NCBI GenBank assembly: GCA_030737875.1
Contig: CM060918.1
Coordinates: 883,108,403-883,172,402, forward strand
Length of the DNA: 64,000 nt
Source of the DNA: Allium sativum
Lineage: Eukaryota; Streptophyta; Magnoliopsida; Asparagales; Amaryllidaceae
Direction of reading: 5' to 3'
In this document: positions 34,747 to 46,256 of the stretch, one piece after another
Numbering within the stretch: the stretch's first letter is position 1
Layout of the letters: the number at the start of each line of letters is the position of its first letter
Made by a program: the position numbers and the translations under genes
Notes under the pieces: model-generated
Told to the model about the DNA's origin: nothing
What the model saw: only the letters and a program-made list of their open reading frames with translations
Database searches by the model: none

Positions 34747-35375
34747 AGACCTATAGTTATTCCACTTCATCGTATGACACCAAGGGAGCAGCGAGAGCTC
34801 GGGGTGCAAGTCAACAATCTTTTGAAGAAGGGATTTATTAGAAGGAGTGTCTCCGAGTGGGGAGCACCAGTTGTGTTTGCCACTAACGCAGATGGTTCCC
34901 TTCGTTTGTGTGTGGACTAACGCGAGTTGAATAAGGTGACGAGGAAGAATAAGTATCCTCTACCACGGATAGATGATTTGTTTGATCAGCTGGAAGGAGC
35001 AAGAGTGTTCTCCCAGTTGGACCTCACGACAGGATTTCATCAGCTATGAGTAGCGGATGAGAGTGTTCCGAAAATGGCATTTAGGACGCCGTCTGGATTT
35101 TATGAGTGGTTGGTCATGCCATTTGGGTTGACCAATGCACCAGCCTATTTTGTGGATCTTATGAATCGAGTATTCAGAGATCAGTTGAATAATTTTGTTC
35201 TTGTGTTCGTGGATGATATCCTTGTTTACTCAAGGACAGAGGAGGAACACAAGGGGCACTTGAGGATAGTGATGGAAATGTTGAGGAAACACCAATTGAA
35301 AGCGAAATTCTCTAAGTGTCACTTTTGGAGAAGGGAAGTGAGATTCTTGGGTCATGTTGTTTCCAAGAGTGGTAT
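34747..35375 (+). pseudogene. pol: Element C RT pseudogene (downstream of D)
   Basis: Continues the C frame in register after D. It holds [67 protein letters not shown], the catalytic FVDD at about 35209-35220, and [10 protein letters not shown] at the end. Stops at TAA 34918 (where YRELN is expected) and TGA 35047 (FHQL*VAD). The sequence breaks off at the start of the VDP segment that normally precedes RNase H. Confidence 0.9.
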
Positions 35376-35381
35376 TGTAAC
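35376..35381 (-). repeat. Element G terminus, left of E
   Basis: TGTAAC. With E and one GTAAC copy ignored, it reads on into ACGACCCGC at 57435, an LTR-terminus-like TGTAACGACCCG. The C/G junction is therefore placed at 35375/35376, within a base or two. Confidence 0.55.
35377..35381. repeat. Target site duplication of E, left copy (GTAAC)
   Basis: GTAAC before the E left LTR, repeated at 57432. Confidence 0.95.
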
Positions 35382-36607
35382 TGTAACACCCCACGTCCAT
35401 TAATGTCACTCACAAAGGGAATGCATTAACTTCTATGAAGGTTTTAGGTGAATATAGAACAGTAAAATTTCAACAAGACAGATATAAAATAGTACTTGGA
35501 AATTTAAAAAGTTTATTTCAATTGCAGCAGAAGTCAAAACATGTTTGATTACATCATAACACCATAATCAAAGTCAAGTACAATATCTATCTTGATAAAA
35601 CAAGTACATAATCCCATTACATAAATAGCCATTAAAAAGAAACATAACAAGATTGACTTTACTTCAGCAGTCCAAGCTTTCCAAGAGATAAGCAATCCAA
35701 TCAGACTCCACCGGAACTTGGCCCAACCTGAGGACCTGAAGGGAGAAAAGGATGAAAAAGAGGGGGGTCAGACATAAAGTCTGGCGAGTATGATAATTCT
35801 ACAATACTATTATCAAAATAACTGGACTAAGGCATAAGCTGGAAAACAAGGAAATGTCTATGAAAGAGCAGATTAAGGACATAGACAATCGCTAAAGGAA
35901 ACGTTATAGGCGCTCCTAAATACTAAAGGATAAACACTATACTGCACCACACCAGTCACCCTAAAGATTGATTCCACTTAGCTTCACTTAGAAACTTTCT
36001 TAATGGCTTTACGTACTCCTAGCTGACTACATAGGTGCCGCCTGCTCCTATCTCCACTAGGTGTACCCCACTTTCCATTTTTCGATCGGCTCCCTACTCG
36101 TAGATACCCGTGCTGGCCCCACAATGGGGTGTATCATTCCCCTAAAGTGGCAACCCGATATAACGGAGATGCACGGCTTATACCTACATGATGCAACAAC
36201 GTCTTACCTACCAGCCCGGGTCCACACACGCATATAAAACCCGTTGGACTTGCATTGCCACCGCTCCCTGTTTTGGCCTCTTATAGTCAAACCCAGTATG
36301 CGTGTCCCGTCCTCGACTTGGGTCGAGCCCACAAAGATACGTTTTGGGATACTGGTTGAAATGGGCCCCCATTATTTCCCACAAGCATTCCACCTAAGCT
36401 TGTCCCATTAGTCCATCCACTTAACCCACTTAGTCATGTTCATTTACATGTGTATTTGGTTAAGTCTAATCGTATTTCAAATGCCTCTAAAGGCAACCAC
36501 TAGATTCCTCATGCCACCCAAGGCACCTACTTAACCCCCATGTCCCACCTTACATGATTATCTGGCTAAGTATTTCTTAATTCATTAAGGCCATAACCTC
36601 ATAAAGA

Positions 36608-36814
36608 CCTCTCACATTAGACTGGCATTTATGGCAGATAGATTTGCCGGGTGGGTCCGGGCAGTCTTACACCACAAAAGAGTCTAACCTCGTGTCTTTA
36701 CAACTGTTATGCTTTAGTTTGGGCCTAGGACCTCTCACATTGGGCCGACATTTGTGACTACTGGATTTGCCGGGCGGGTCCGGGCAGGTTTACGTCACAA
36801 ACGGGTCCAACCTC
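36608..36814 (-). other. Covarying double stem-loop, E 3' LTR
   Basis: Sense strand unit I: inner stem TTTGTGAC/GTCACAAA. Unit II: outer stem TTAGACT/AGTCTAA, inner stem TTTGTGG/CCATAAA with one G-U pair in RNA. Loops share GTAA..CTGCCCGGACC and CCGGC. Located about 1.2 kb downstream of TATA. Confidence 0.8.
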
Positions 36815-38046
36815 GTGTCCTAAGCATTGATTATTATTAATAATCCACTTTCCCCAATTTTAATAACTCCCTACTTGAATTATTAATTAATTCCAAATTT
36901 AACAATGTCCATAATTGACTCAATTATGGACATCCATTTAAGGCATGCAAAATCATATCAATTGCACCCCAATTTATTAATTTCCTAATATTACCCCTAC
37001 CCCACGTTTGAACGTTTATTCGCAAAATGTATGCTAAACCCTATTAGTCTAACTCATAGCATAAAAGAAAATATTCACAACAACAACATATATATGTGAC
37101 TAAATAAATCATAAGAAGGGGTAAAACTTGCATACATTACAACTTGCATAAGGTTATACATGTCATGGATCTAAGGGTGTCAACTTATTCATAATTCACA
37201 TAATATAAACTTGTATAGGACATGTGTGAATCAACATCATTAACAATATGGTTTTATATGGGTACGCCTAACTCAATAGGCAAATTCCCAAAAATCAAAA
37301 TTCATTTAATCATAGATTCATGTATATGGGTACACCTAACTTAATAAGCAAATTCCCATATTCAAGATCCAATTAATTTGTAGATTCATGTATATGGGTA
37401 CACCTAACCCAATAGGAAAATTCCCATAATCAAGATCTATTATAAAAAAAACATAAACTTTAAACATGATCCAATTCGCATAAATACTAACATCATGATT
37501 TTACAACTTGTATGATTCAACACAACTTAACATGACATCATTATCATATAACATAAGTATTTCAATATATGTGATAATATGAGATCTACAACATATATAA
37601 GATTTACAACATAGCATATCATAACTTGCAACATAGCATGATATGATTTACAACATAGCATAGCATGATTAATCACATATGACATAGCATAGGATTATTT
37701 ACAACATAATCACTACAACATAACAACATATATACGATAACATAATAGCATAACAAGAGATCCACAACATAATTTACAAATACATAACAATTCATATCAC
37801 TTTCTTGTGATCCATTCATAACTTAATCAAATTATTTTATAATAATATTGTGAGATTCATCATACTTACAATTTTAAAGAAGAGAAATAGAAAGAGAGAG
37901 AGCTTTTGATTTGATTTGAGTAGATTTAGTTTGTAGATTAGGCCTTCTTCTTTTTTAGTTTGTGACGGCTATGCTGAACTCCATGGAAACGGCATGTCGG
38001 TAGCTCTCCATTTTTTCAAGTGATTTAGGGTTAGAGTCTATCCACT

Positions 38047-38055
38047 TATTTATAG
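38047..38055 (-). promoter_or_regulatory. TATA box of E 3' LTR
   Basis: CTATAAATA on the minus strand, followed by AGTGGATAGACTCTAACCC. Confidence 0.7.
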
Positions 38056-38133
38056 ATGTTAGGATTCATTTAGGCCATTAGATTTAACCTAGAAATAACC
38101 GCAGCCATTCAGACAAGATGGGGTTTATCTTAT

Positions 38134-38162
38134 TGACTCAGCAATGAGTCAGAAGTGACTCA
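38134..38162. promoter_or_regulatory. Phased TGACTCA motifs in E U3 (3' LTR)
   Basis: TGACTCA at 38134, TGAGTCA at 38145 and TGACTCA at 38156, exactly 11 bp apart, with a weaker CACTCAGC after them. TGA(C/G)TCA is the GCN4-like bZIP site. About 80-110 bp upstream of TATA. Confidence 0.6.
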
Positions 38163-38214
38163 GCAAACACTCAGCAAATTAATAAACTTCTATTCATGTT
38201 TACATTAACTGCCC

Positions 38215-38249
<35 letters not shown>

Positions 38250-38472
38250 CACACGCACCTATTCATGAATTCAAATTAATCCATAATTAACTTATGACCA
38301 TTTCTACACATTAATTTTCCAATTAATGTCTTAATTCCATTTTTCGCCTTTTAAGGCAATTCACATATCTCAAATTTGTTATATGCCTTTTTAAGGCTAT
38401 TTCGTGCAAATTCTCAATATTAATTCTTTTAATTTGTGAATATTAGTATTAACAGAAATACGGGGTATTACA

Positions 38473-38507
38473 TTTTCCCCTCCTTAAGGGATTTCGACCC
38501 CGAAATC
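38473..38507 (-). other. Element E polypurine tract and pre-PPT hairpin
   Basis: Minus strand AAGGAGGGGAAAA abuts the LTR. The hairpin GATTTCG-GGGT-CGAAATC lies at 38490-38507. Confidence 0.88.
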
Positions 38508-39035
38508 TTCAAGTTTATATCCTATCATCAACCATCTACTCAATCAACAAACATTGGCATCCATTGTCCTTATAGACTTCTAATGCTTTCATGTTTAAAT
38601 GCACAGTGTGTGTCTATGTCCATATCTAATGCAAAATCAGGCGGTCCACTGATTCAGTTGACCTCCTTAATGCAATTCATGATAGTGCCATGCATCCATT
38701 ATGTATGCAAAAGATCCTAATTGCTTACAAACTACTTCTATATGCGTGCACATCCATTCAACCAAATGCAGCATCTATATGATAGTACAACCATTATACA
38801 TCCATTATACTAAATACATTCATTTATGCAATATGCAATATGTAGTGACTGAGCCGATCTAGTGCCTAAAGTGTGTGTATATATGCATCCACGAGCAACC
38901 ACTAGCAACCACTTGCATCCATTTTGCATCCATCATACATAACATGTCTCAAACACATGTTTCAACCATAGGATTATCCTAACTAAAGGTCAAAGATACT
39001 AATGAGAGGACATACTAAAGATAAGATAAGATAAG
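38508..39035 (-). other. Element E 3' untranslated region
   Basis: Homologous to the 3' untranslated regions of B and D (GAGCAACCACTAGCAACC near 38,890). No gene. Confidence 0.72.
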
Positions 39036-39981
39036 CTAAGCGATAAAGGAGAAATTAAAAGACATACCCTCAAAAAGAAAAGGGTATAGCGAACGCATCT
39101 TCCCTTCTGTCTCCCAAGTAGCGTTGCTCTCATCATCTCCCCATTGCACTTTAACTAGTCTGACCTCTCGATTTCTCAACTTTTTGATCTCCGACCCAAG
39201 AATGCATGTAGGAGCTCGTCTAATTGTTGCATCACGCTCTATTTCCACCTCTTTAAGCAAGCTCGGCTCTACCACCTCCGCGGTCTTGTGCAAACACTTC
39301 CTCAAATGTGATACATGGAATACGTCGTGTACTCCACTAAGTTTCTCAGGCAACTCCACCCTATACGCCATCTTCCCAATCCTGTCTTTTATAGGAAACG
39401 GCCCTACAAACCTTGGCGCTAATTTCCCAACGGACCCAAAGCGAACAACATTCCGTAACGGAGACACTTTGATAAAAACCATGTCCCCAATGTCAAACTC
39501 AAGATCTGTCCTCCTCTTATCAGCATACGATTTCTGCCTATCTTGTGCTGCTTTCATCCTCCTTCGAATCAAATCAATCTTCTCTGAGGTTTCCCTAACC
39601 ATATCGGGCCCAAGTAGGATTTTATCGGTAGATTCCCACCAACATGTAGGCGAACGGCAAGGCCTTCCATAAAGAGCTTCGAAAGGTGCCATGCCAATAC
39701 TAGACTGAAAGCTATTATTATATGCGAATTCTACCAACGGAAGGTGCTCTTCCCATGTACCCCCAAAGTCTAGGATACAAAGTCTTAAAAGATCCTCTAG
39801 AATACGATTCACCCTCTCGGTCTGGCCGTCCGTCTGAGGATGATATGCGGTGCTCAAACATAGCTGAGTCCCTGCCGCCTCTTGTAAACTCTTCCAAAAT
39901 TCGCTAGTGAAGATGGGATCACGGTCGCTTACTATACTAGAAGGAATACCGTGCAAACGAACTATCTCTTTAATGTATACA
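39036..39981 (-). CDS. pol: Element E integrase C-terminal half and chromodomain-like tail (3' of F)
   Basis: Last 315 codons of E gag-pol, cut off from the rest by F. Reading in from 39981 it is open: [12 protein letters not shown], then [12 protein letters not shown] (second catalytic Asp), [20 protein letters not shown] (catalytic Glu), [18 protein letters not shown] and [11 protein letters not shown]. The final module is [38 protein letters not shown]. It ends at the stop at 39036. The separate Met usually chosen at 39956 is an internal residue. Register matches the upstream part exactly if F and one GAAGC copy are ignored. Confidence 0.93.
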
Positions 39982-39986
39982 GAAGC
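39982..39986. repeat. Target site duplication of F, left copy (GAAGC)
   Basis: GAAGC, repeated at 50694-50698. Confidence 0.96.
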
Positions 39987-40206
39987 TGTAACAACCCGTA
40001 TTTCAATAACATGTTAAAACGAGAATCAAGGCAGAATTTAATTTTAAATTCTGAATAAAGTAAAACGGGCTATGCCATTGCGTTCGTCTCGGAAAAATAC
40101 GCGAAATAGAGTCCGAGTTTTCGAAAATCGGAGTCCGTATGACCCGGTTAAGGCCCAAAGAAGTTTTCGGGAAATTTGAATTTCGAAACATGCAGAAATG
40201 GGGCCA

Positions 40207-40224
40207 GGCGGGAAAATTCCCGCC
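40207..40224. promoter_or_regulatory. E2F-like palindrome in F U3 (5' LTR)
   Basis: GGCGGGAA-AA-TTCCCGCC. GCGGGAAA matches the E2F/DP consensus on one strand. Located just upstream of the GTCGAC cluster and about 180 bp before TATA. Confidence 0.5.
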
Positions 40225-40231
40225 TAGACAA

Positions 40232-40273
40232 GTCGACAGGCATGTCGACAGGCATGTCGACAGGGCTGTCGAC
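40232..40273. promoter_or_regulatory. 12-bp-phased GTCGAC cluster in F U3 (5' LTR)
   Basis: GTCGAC at 40232, 40244, 40256 and 40268, exactly 12 bp apart, about 130-170 bp upstream of TATA. Confidence 0.65.
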
Positions 40274-40404
40274 TTGCCCTGTCGGCTGATTCTGATCTGG
40301 TGCACCTATTTTCTATCTTGGCTAGGTTTTTGGGCCTGGTTTGAAATCTGACGGTTCAGGTTGGTCCTAGGGTTAATCTAAGGGCCTAAAACTATCCTAA
40401 TCTC

Positions 40405-40412
40405 TATAAAAA
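40405..40412 (+). promoter_or_regulatory. TATA box of F 5' LTR
   Basis: TATAAAAA followed by GACCCTAAACC and CATTATTCACTCATG, parallel to D. Confidence 0.75.
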
Positions 40413-41523
40413 GACCCTAAACCTACCCCTAAACCCTCATTATTCACTCATGTAACTAAACTATGGCCAAATTTCTACTCTCATGGCCTCCATCTCAAAT
40501 CCCTAGAGCCTATGCATTCAAATCGGGTTCAAATCAAAAGGTGCAAGCTTGCTACACCAAATAGAGGTCAAATCAACATTGCTATGCGAGTTTCATGAAG
40601 GTTCTTCTTCAAAGGAGCCACCTTTCTTCGTCAAGATGATGCATGACCCCTTTTCTAAGCCTTGCCTAAGTAAGTTCTAGCTACTTTTAGATGGAAACGG
40701 TAGTTTTGATAATGACATGGGATAAAATGAGGCTAAACATGATTATGCGAACCTATATGAACCTTACCTTGCCTCTTGTGTTCATGTTTATGATTTTAGG
40801 CCATGTGAGTGACTTAATCATGCCTCTCATGCTATGCATAACCTAGTTTAACTTGCAAGTTTAGATCTTTATGCATGAAATGCTAGCATGAACCTTTAGG
40901 AACCACTTTATGTGTGAAACATTGGCTAAGACAAGATTTTGTGGCTTATGCATGTTTATGAACCCAAACCCCTTATGGTAACATGCAAGTTTGTGGCCAA
41001 ATCCTTTATGAGATTATGCATGCTCGTGGCCAACCCCCTCTTTTAAGTTGTGCATGTTTATGGCTAAACCCTTTTTGATAATATGCATGTTTGTGGCCAA
41101 AATTACCTTATGACACTATGCATGTTTATGGCCAATCCCTTTATGATGTTATGCATGTGGAAGCCAAGCCCTTTTTAGCATCATGCATGTTTTGAGACCA
41201 ATATGTGACATAGTATCCTTACTATGTTGACTCGCTTTGCTTGCGTTGGGAAAACACGATTTTGGGTAGTTAGATAAACATGAACATGTCGCGAAATCTT
41301 AACTTGATTATGACATGTGTTTATACTTGAAAATATGACTTGGAAGATAACATGGAAGTTGGCATGTAAGTATGCATAAAAACATGAGCTTGGGAATTTA
41401 CCTATTAAGTTAGGTCTACCCTTCGGGAATTTACCTATTAAGTTAGGTCTACCCAAATGCTTGAAAACTCGTAACATGTTTTGGAAACATGATGAACTTA
41501 GATAATATAAGTGTGGCCAACTC

Positions 41524-41716
41524 GAGGTTGGGTTGAGTTTGCAACGTAAAACTACCCGGAACCGACCGGCCTAACTAGTAGTTGCAAACAATAGGACCCA
41601 ATGTGAGAAGTTGGTCATGTCGCGCTTAAGACCCGAGGTTAGACTAGGTTGTGGTGTAAATCTACCCGGACCCGCCCGGCTTAACTAGTAACCACAACAA
41701 GGTCTAATGTGAGAGG
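41524..41716 (+). other. Covarying double stem-loop, F 5' LTR
   Basis: Unit I: inner stem GTTTGCAAC (41537) / GTTGCAAAC (41581), two compensated changes relative to D. Unit II: GTTGTGGT/ACCACAAC with TTAGAC-type outer arms. The loop keeps CTACCCGGAACCGACCGGC and CTACCCGGACCCGCCCGGC. Confidence 0.85.
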
Positions 41717-41753
41717 TTAAGAGTGCATTAATTGAATTAATGCCACATGATAA

Positions 41754-42553
41754 GGTTAAGTAAATTTGACTAATGACACTTAACCGATATGACACGAATG
41801 GGTAGGTTAAGTGGGACTGGACTTGATTCCTTAATGACACTTAACCATGCAAGATGATTAGGAGATGGGGTTAAGTAATTTACACTTAACTAATCCGACT
41901 GGGTAATTAGATGAGGTTAAGTAATTAAGACTTAACCAACCTAACCACGGTAATTAGATGGGGTTAAGTAATCCACACTTAACTAATCTAAACACGGTAA
42001 TTCGATGGGGTTAAGTTAAACACTTAACCAATTTAAACTTGGTAATTCAATGAGGTTAAGTAACCCATACTTAACCAACTTAACATGATAATTTAATGGG
42101 GTTAAACAACTTATACCTAACCAATTATACATGAAGATTAGATGTGGTTAAGTGACCTAAACTTAACCAATCTAACTCGTTAATTTGATGTGGTTAAGTG
42201 ACCTAAACTTAACCAATCTAACTCGTTAATTTGATGTGGTTAAGTGACCTAAACTTAACCAATCTAACTCGTTAATTTGATGTGGTTAAGTGAACTATAC
42301 TTAGCCAATCTAACTCGTGAATTTATGGGGGTTAAGTTAACCCATACTTAACCAATATAACGTGAAAACATGATAAGGCTAAGTCATGAATCGCTTGAAT
42401 ACACTTGACCGGTTTGACTAAGTAATTTGATAGGGTCAAGTTAATATATACTTACCCAACTTGTAGGGCTAAGTCTTGAACTTAAATACTTAGCCAATCT
42501 TGACGTGATTCGTGGGCGGGTTAAGGCATGGACTTGAATGATAACACTTAACC
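41754..42553. repeat. Array of about 17 short hairpins in F 5' LTR
   Basis: About 17 units, each an inverted pair GGTTAAGT..ACTTAACC around 6-25 bp of loop. Four near-identical 46-bp units begin at 42146, 42192, 42238 and 42284. Some units vary in both arms together, for example GGCTAAG/CTTAGCC near 42,467-42,504. Confidence 0.85.
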
Positions 42554-44427
42554 CAATAAGACAAACCCTAGTTAGAAGAACTAGGTAGAAAACCGTGGTT
42601 AATCAAGGATAACGGGAAGGTAAGGCTAAGTGGTAAACCTTAGTTAAGGGAAACTAAGTAATAATTCTTAGTCAAGGAAATTTGGACCATTTCTTAGATA
42701 GATTAGTAACCCGATACGTTAGGTCAACGTTTAAGTATGCGTGTAGGAGCAGGCTATCTGATTTAGATAAAGGCTCCAACGAACTGGGTAACGAAGCAGC
42801 GGCTTCGGGGAACGTGAGGATATTCTTGGGATCCCTCTGTAAGCTGCCAGGTCATTATACTAGGCTCACGAGAGGTTGAGGTCTGCGGTAGAAGAACCAA
42901 GAATATGCCTTGGTTGCTATGCGAGCGACCTAAAGACCGGGGTGGATAGAAGTGAGTCGACGAATACATAAGGTGCCCGAGATAGCAAGTTCGTCGATCA
43001 TCTACCATCTTGAGTCAAGCGTGTACGTACGGAAAGGCAGGGAACACCCAACAGACCATAATTGCTATCTAATTATGGGTGAGGTAGGCCGTAGGATGTG
43101 GGCTGGCCAGAGTGTAGTTCTCATGCAAGATTTTCTCTTGTGTTGCCTTTCACTAGTTGAGGGAGGGGTCTCGTGGGACCATAGCCACGTGTAGAAAAGC
43201 AGACCTTAGTATCTGTATCGGCAGATAAATCTAAAGCTCCCGACTGAGTCCTGTATTTCTTGTTTTACCCTGTGACAGGACTCGGATGGCACGATGTGAT
43301 ACATGTGCATACAGTTATAGAAAAACGATTCATGATGAATGCGTGGGAAAAAGGGCGCGGTTGAGGGTTAGCGTAATCCCTAGTGGCCTAGGTGGTTTAA
43401 CCCAAACCGAAATACGAAAGCGTGCAATAGGTAAGCGTAATCCCTAGTGGTGCTAGGTGGCGTAAGTCCTAGTAGTTCAAACGATGATTCATATGGAAGA
43501 GCCTAGATAGAACAAGGGTGACAGTCCAAACGATTTCAAGGATAATACGACATGAGGAAGCCTGTACGAGGTACGGCAAAGGACTGAACTTATATACATG
43601 GAAAGAAACATATGATTTGAGTAACCTATATATGCGATATTAGGTTGACATGGACCATTACACGACTTTGAGCACGGGACATTCATGGTTAACACATGAC
43701 ACGGGTAGGGATACTAGTACGAGAGGTGCAGAGCAAATATACATGTTAGAACTAGGAAGAATATACATAATAGATACCGTGGGATGTTAAACGGGGTAGA
43801 TACCTTGGGATAATGTACTCGATAGAAATCTGACGATGTGATACCTTGACTTATCATAACACCGTAGTTTATCATGATACCTTAGTTTACCTTGCCGCAG
43901 TAGTTCAACCGGCTACCCTGGTTTATCTATCTTGTAGTTATCCTTATGTTTACTTTCAGTTTATGCATGTCATGTTACCTTTACCTGTTTTTATACTGGA
44001 AGTAGATAGGACTTACTCAGTCTTTTTGACTGACCCGTTTTGTTTCGCCTCTTTTCTTCCGTTTTCCCCCCAGGTTTCAGGGAGGAAACAATGTTGTTTA
44101 GTTCGGACTTCTTCGGTTGAAGGGCATCATGTATGGCTTGATGTATAGCTTGGTCTTCTCTTGGCTATGGCTGCCTCACCGCTTTACTTTGGGGAATAAT
44201 TTATGAAAAGGTTTTTATGCTTCTTTATTATTGCAAGACAGGTTTTGATGTACTCTGATGTAAAAGGCTTTAGACCTTAATTATTAATGTTATGAAAGTT
44301 TGTTTTTACTTCCGCTATTTTTATATGTTCTGTCTTGTGATATTTCTGTGGATGTTTACCAATAATGCCCCTCTAAAGCTAGTGCATTCCCTTGCGAGTG
44401 ACCCTAGCGGAGGCGGGGTGTTACATT

Positions 44428-44439
44428 TGGTATCAGAGC
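44428..44439 (+). other. Primer binding site, element F
   Basis: TGGTATCAGAGC two bases after the LTR end. Confidence 0.93.
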
Positions 44440-46221
44440 AGAAGGTTACCAGACTAGGCAAAAGTTTTTAAAGACCTTCTGAAAACTATTTGGAAAACCG
44501 TTTATAAAGAAGCATTTTTCAAGAAAAGTTTGTTTTAAAGGCTATTCCCCAAAAGCCATTAGCACCATCCTTTGATTCCTTAATTAAATCTCGTTTCCTT
44601 TATTTTCTCCATCCATGGTCACAGTAGTTCTCACTGTGACTAATCTTGGTCTAGCCACGTAGGTGTTTCCCGTACGATGGAGGTGGTTCTCGAGAGACCC
44701 ATTGCCGTGTTACAAGAAAGGATAATAAGAGTCAGGATAAAGGATACCAGCTTAAGGATAAGCAACTATTGTTAGGGCTTGGTCCATCAAGGAGGACAAG
44801 GACAAGATCAGCGGAGAGGGAAATAGTACGCTCCCACTTCTGGGGTGCCTAAAAGAAATGGTACCGTTTCTATTAGAGGTTCAGCCTTCCTTTTCTATCA
44901 TCTCGTCCAGACTTTGTTTTGATCATCGTATCACTTAAGTCTGCTTAGATAGTTGAGTCTCTGCACCTTAGTACTAGCATGGTAGAGGATTCCAGTTTTG
45001 TCCCAAAAATATGGTTGGAGAGTTAGTCCATTCCTTCATGACTTGTTGGATTTGAGAATGACATGTCTCAACTACGGATAGATTCTAAGGATAAAGTGGT
45101 CACCCAATAAGGGGTGCCATTCTCGGTTTTAGAAGGAGGGTAGTTAGACTCTTGGCTTGCTTTGGTAATACCCTTGAAGTATCGTGTAACCTTTTGGGTT
45201 CTGTCATGATTAGTTACTTAGAATCCCTAGATGCCTTTGTTGGAAATTAGAAACCCGATCGAATGGTGTTCGCTAATAAGACGGATGGTTTACTTCGATT
45301 ATGTATGGGTTATGGGAATTACCCTAGTAAGTGCGCACGGTAACTTGTTTACTTTCAAGAGAAAGTTTTTCTACGTGGAATACCTTATGGTACGAGGTCC
45401 GAGATTCACTAGTGAATTTTGGGAAAGCTTGCATGAGATCATGAGTACGCAGTCATATTTGCGTCAAGTATTCTAGGAAAAGGATAAGTGCAAGTGGAAC
45501 GAGAGGCGACGAAGAAATGAGTTCCAGCTCATGTTATGGAAACAGGAATAAGAAGCTACAAAATCGCGAAGTTAAAAGACGACTTTGATGGTCAAAGACT
45601 AGATACGCGCATGATATCTCTTTTTGGGAGTATATCCTTGATCCCTGTTTTCTGTAGAGCTTACTTGTAGGCTATCTTTTGTGGACATCCTCTCGGTCCT
45701 ATTTTCTGTTACAAACCCCGTAAGGAGTTTGTCCTGTTTATCTTCTCGACCCTGTTTCAGGGAATCCTAGGTAGAACCCTATGGATGTAAACATGTATTT
45801 GAAACATGTTATGATTGATATGGTTGCAAGTGGTTGCTCGTGGATGCGCGAATACACATTAGATACTAGCTCGACTCGGTCACATTTCATATTGCATATG
45901 CACAAGTATTTATACTTGTTTATGGATGAAATCGAATGTATTATCATGCGGTTGTCGCATATGAATGAATGATTGTGCACGCATATAGTATCTATATGAC
46001 TAGGTCTATTTGCATACATGTTGGATTCATGGCACTATACATATTTTTGCATTAGAAAGATTATCCAGGCCTGATCATTAGCATTAGCTAAGGAACATGT
46101 ACACACACGTTTTGCATATATTCATACAGCATTAGAAATCATCTAAGGACAATGGTTGCTTGTGGATGATGTTTTGAGTAGATGGATGATGGATGGTAGG
46201 ATATGTTCTTCCTAACTTAGA
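44440..46221 (+). pseudogene. Element F internal region: ordered scraps of gag-pol
   Basis: Leader with GGCTATTCCCCAAAAGCC as in D. Then degraded pieces in gag-pol order: protease neighbourhood (44,860-44,930; 44,960-45,060), protease-RT linker (about 45,130-45,245, readable as NTLEVS and SYLESLDA), RT start (45,255-45,310, MVFANKTDGLLRLCM), integrase (45,395-45,450, FTSEFWESLHE) and chromodomain (about 45,550-45,585, KLQNREVK). Everything between them is missing. There is no open frame of useful length and no capsid core, RNase H or DDE core. From about 45,770 it is the usual 3' untranslated region. It cannot supply its own proteins. Confidence 0.85.
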
Positions 46222-46256
46222 GATTTCGGGGACGAAATCCTAAAAGGTGGGGAGAA
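46222..46256 (+). other. Element F pre-PPT hairpin and polypurine tract
   Basis: GATTTCG-GGGA-CGAAATC at 46222-46239, then AAAAGGTGGGGAGAA up to the 3' LTR. The cis signals are intact although the coding region is lost. Confidence 0.9.

Larger units (their letters stand above)
18927..35375 (+). mobile_element. Element C: Ty3/gypsy retrotransposon, 5' part, split by D
   Basis: LTR 18927-21565, PBS 21568, gag-PR 21763-23328, then D (23329-34746 with its duplication), then RT to about 35375. Removing D restores the reading register, so C had a continuous frame when D arrived. C then stops at the G/E junction; its RNase H, integrase and 3' LTR are not in the window. Confidence 0.9.
35382..38472 (-). 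repeat. Element E 3' LTR
   Basis: On the plus strand it starts TGTAACACCCCACG and ends CGGGGTATTACA. Holds the stem-loop pair at 36608-36814, three diverged copies of the 30-bp motif near 37.26-37.43 kb, a TATA box at 38047, TGACTCA repeats at 38134 and a short TA run near 38,216-38,250. No coding content. Confidence 0.95.
39987..44425 (+). repeat. Element F 5' LTR
   Basis: Starts TGTAACAACCCG and ends GGGGTGTTACA. U3 has an E2F-like palindrome and four GTCGAC sites, then TATA at 40405. The transcribed part has the 30-bp motif pair (41392-41454), the double stem-loop and a long hairpin array. The LTR tail has GACTGACCCGTTTTGTTTCGCC and a pyrimidine run. Open frames up to 100 codons recur in both LTRs only because the LTRs are copies. 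Confidence 0.96.

Noticed and set aside
42146..42330. CRISPR-like regularly spaced repeats in the F LTR
   Set aside because: The 46-bp units are directly adjacent, with no unique spacers, inside an LTR of a plant retrotransposon; no cas genes. The same applies to 47794-48823 and 60402-60605.
43846..44148. Open frames of 60-100 codons repeated in paired LTRs (for example 9221-9517 and 17433-17729, 43846-44148 and 50115-50369)
   Set aside because: They recur only because the LTRs are copies. They lack known domains, and some differ in length between copies from single indels.
44440..46221. F interior as a captured host gene
   Set aside because: All recognisable pieces align in order with gag-pol of D (linker, RT start, integrase, chromodomain). 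Nothing host-like remains.
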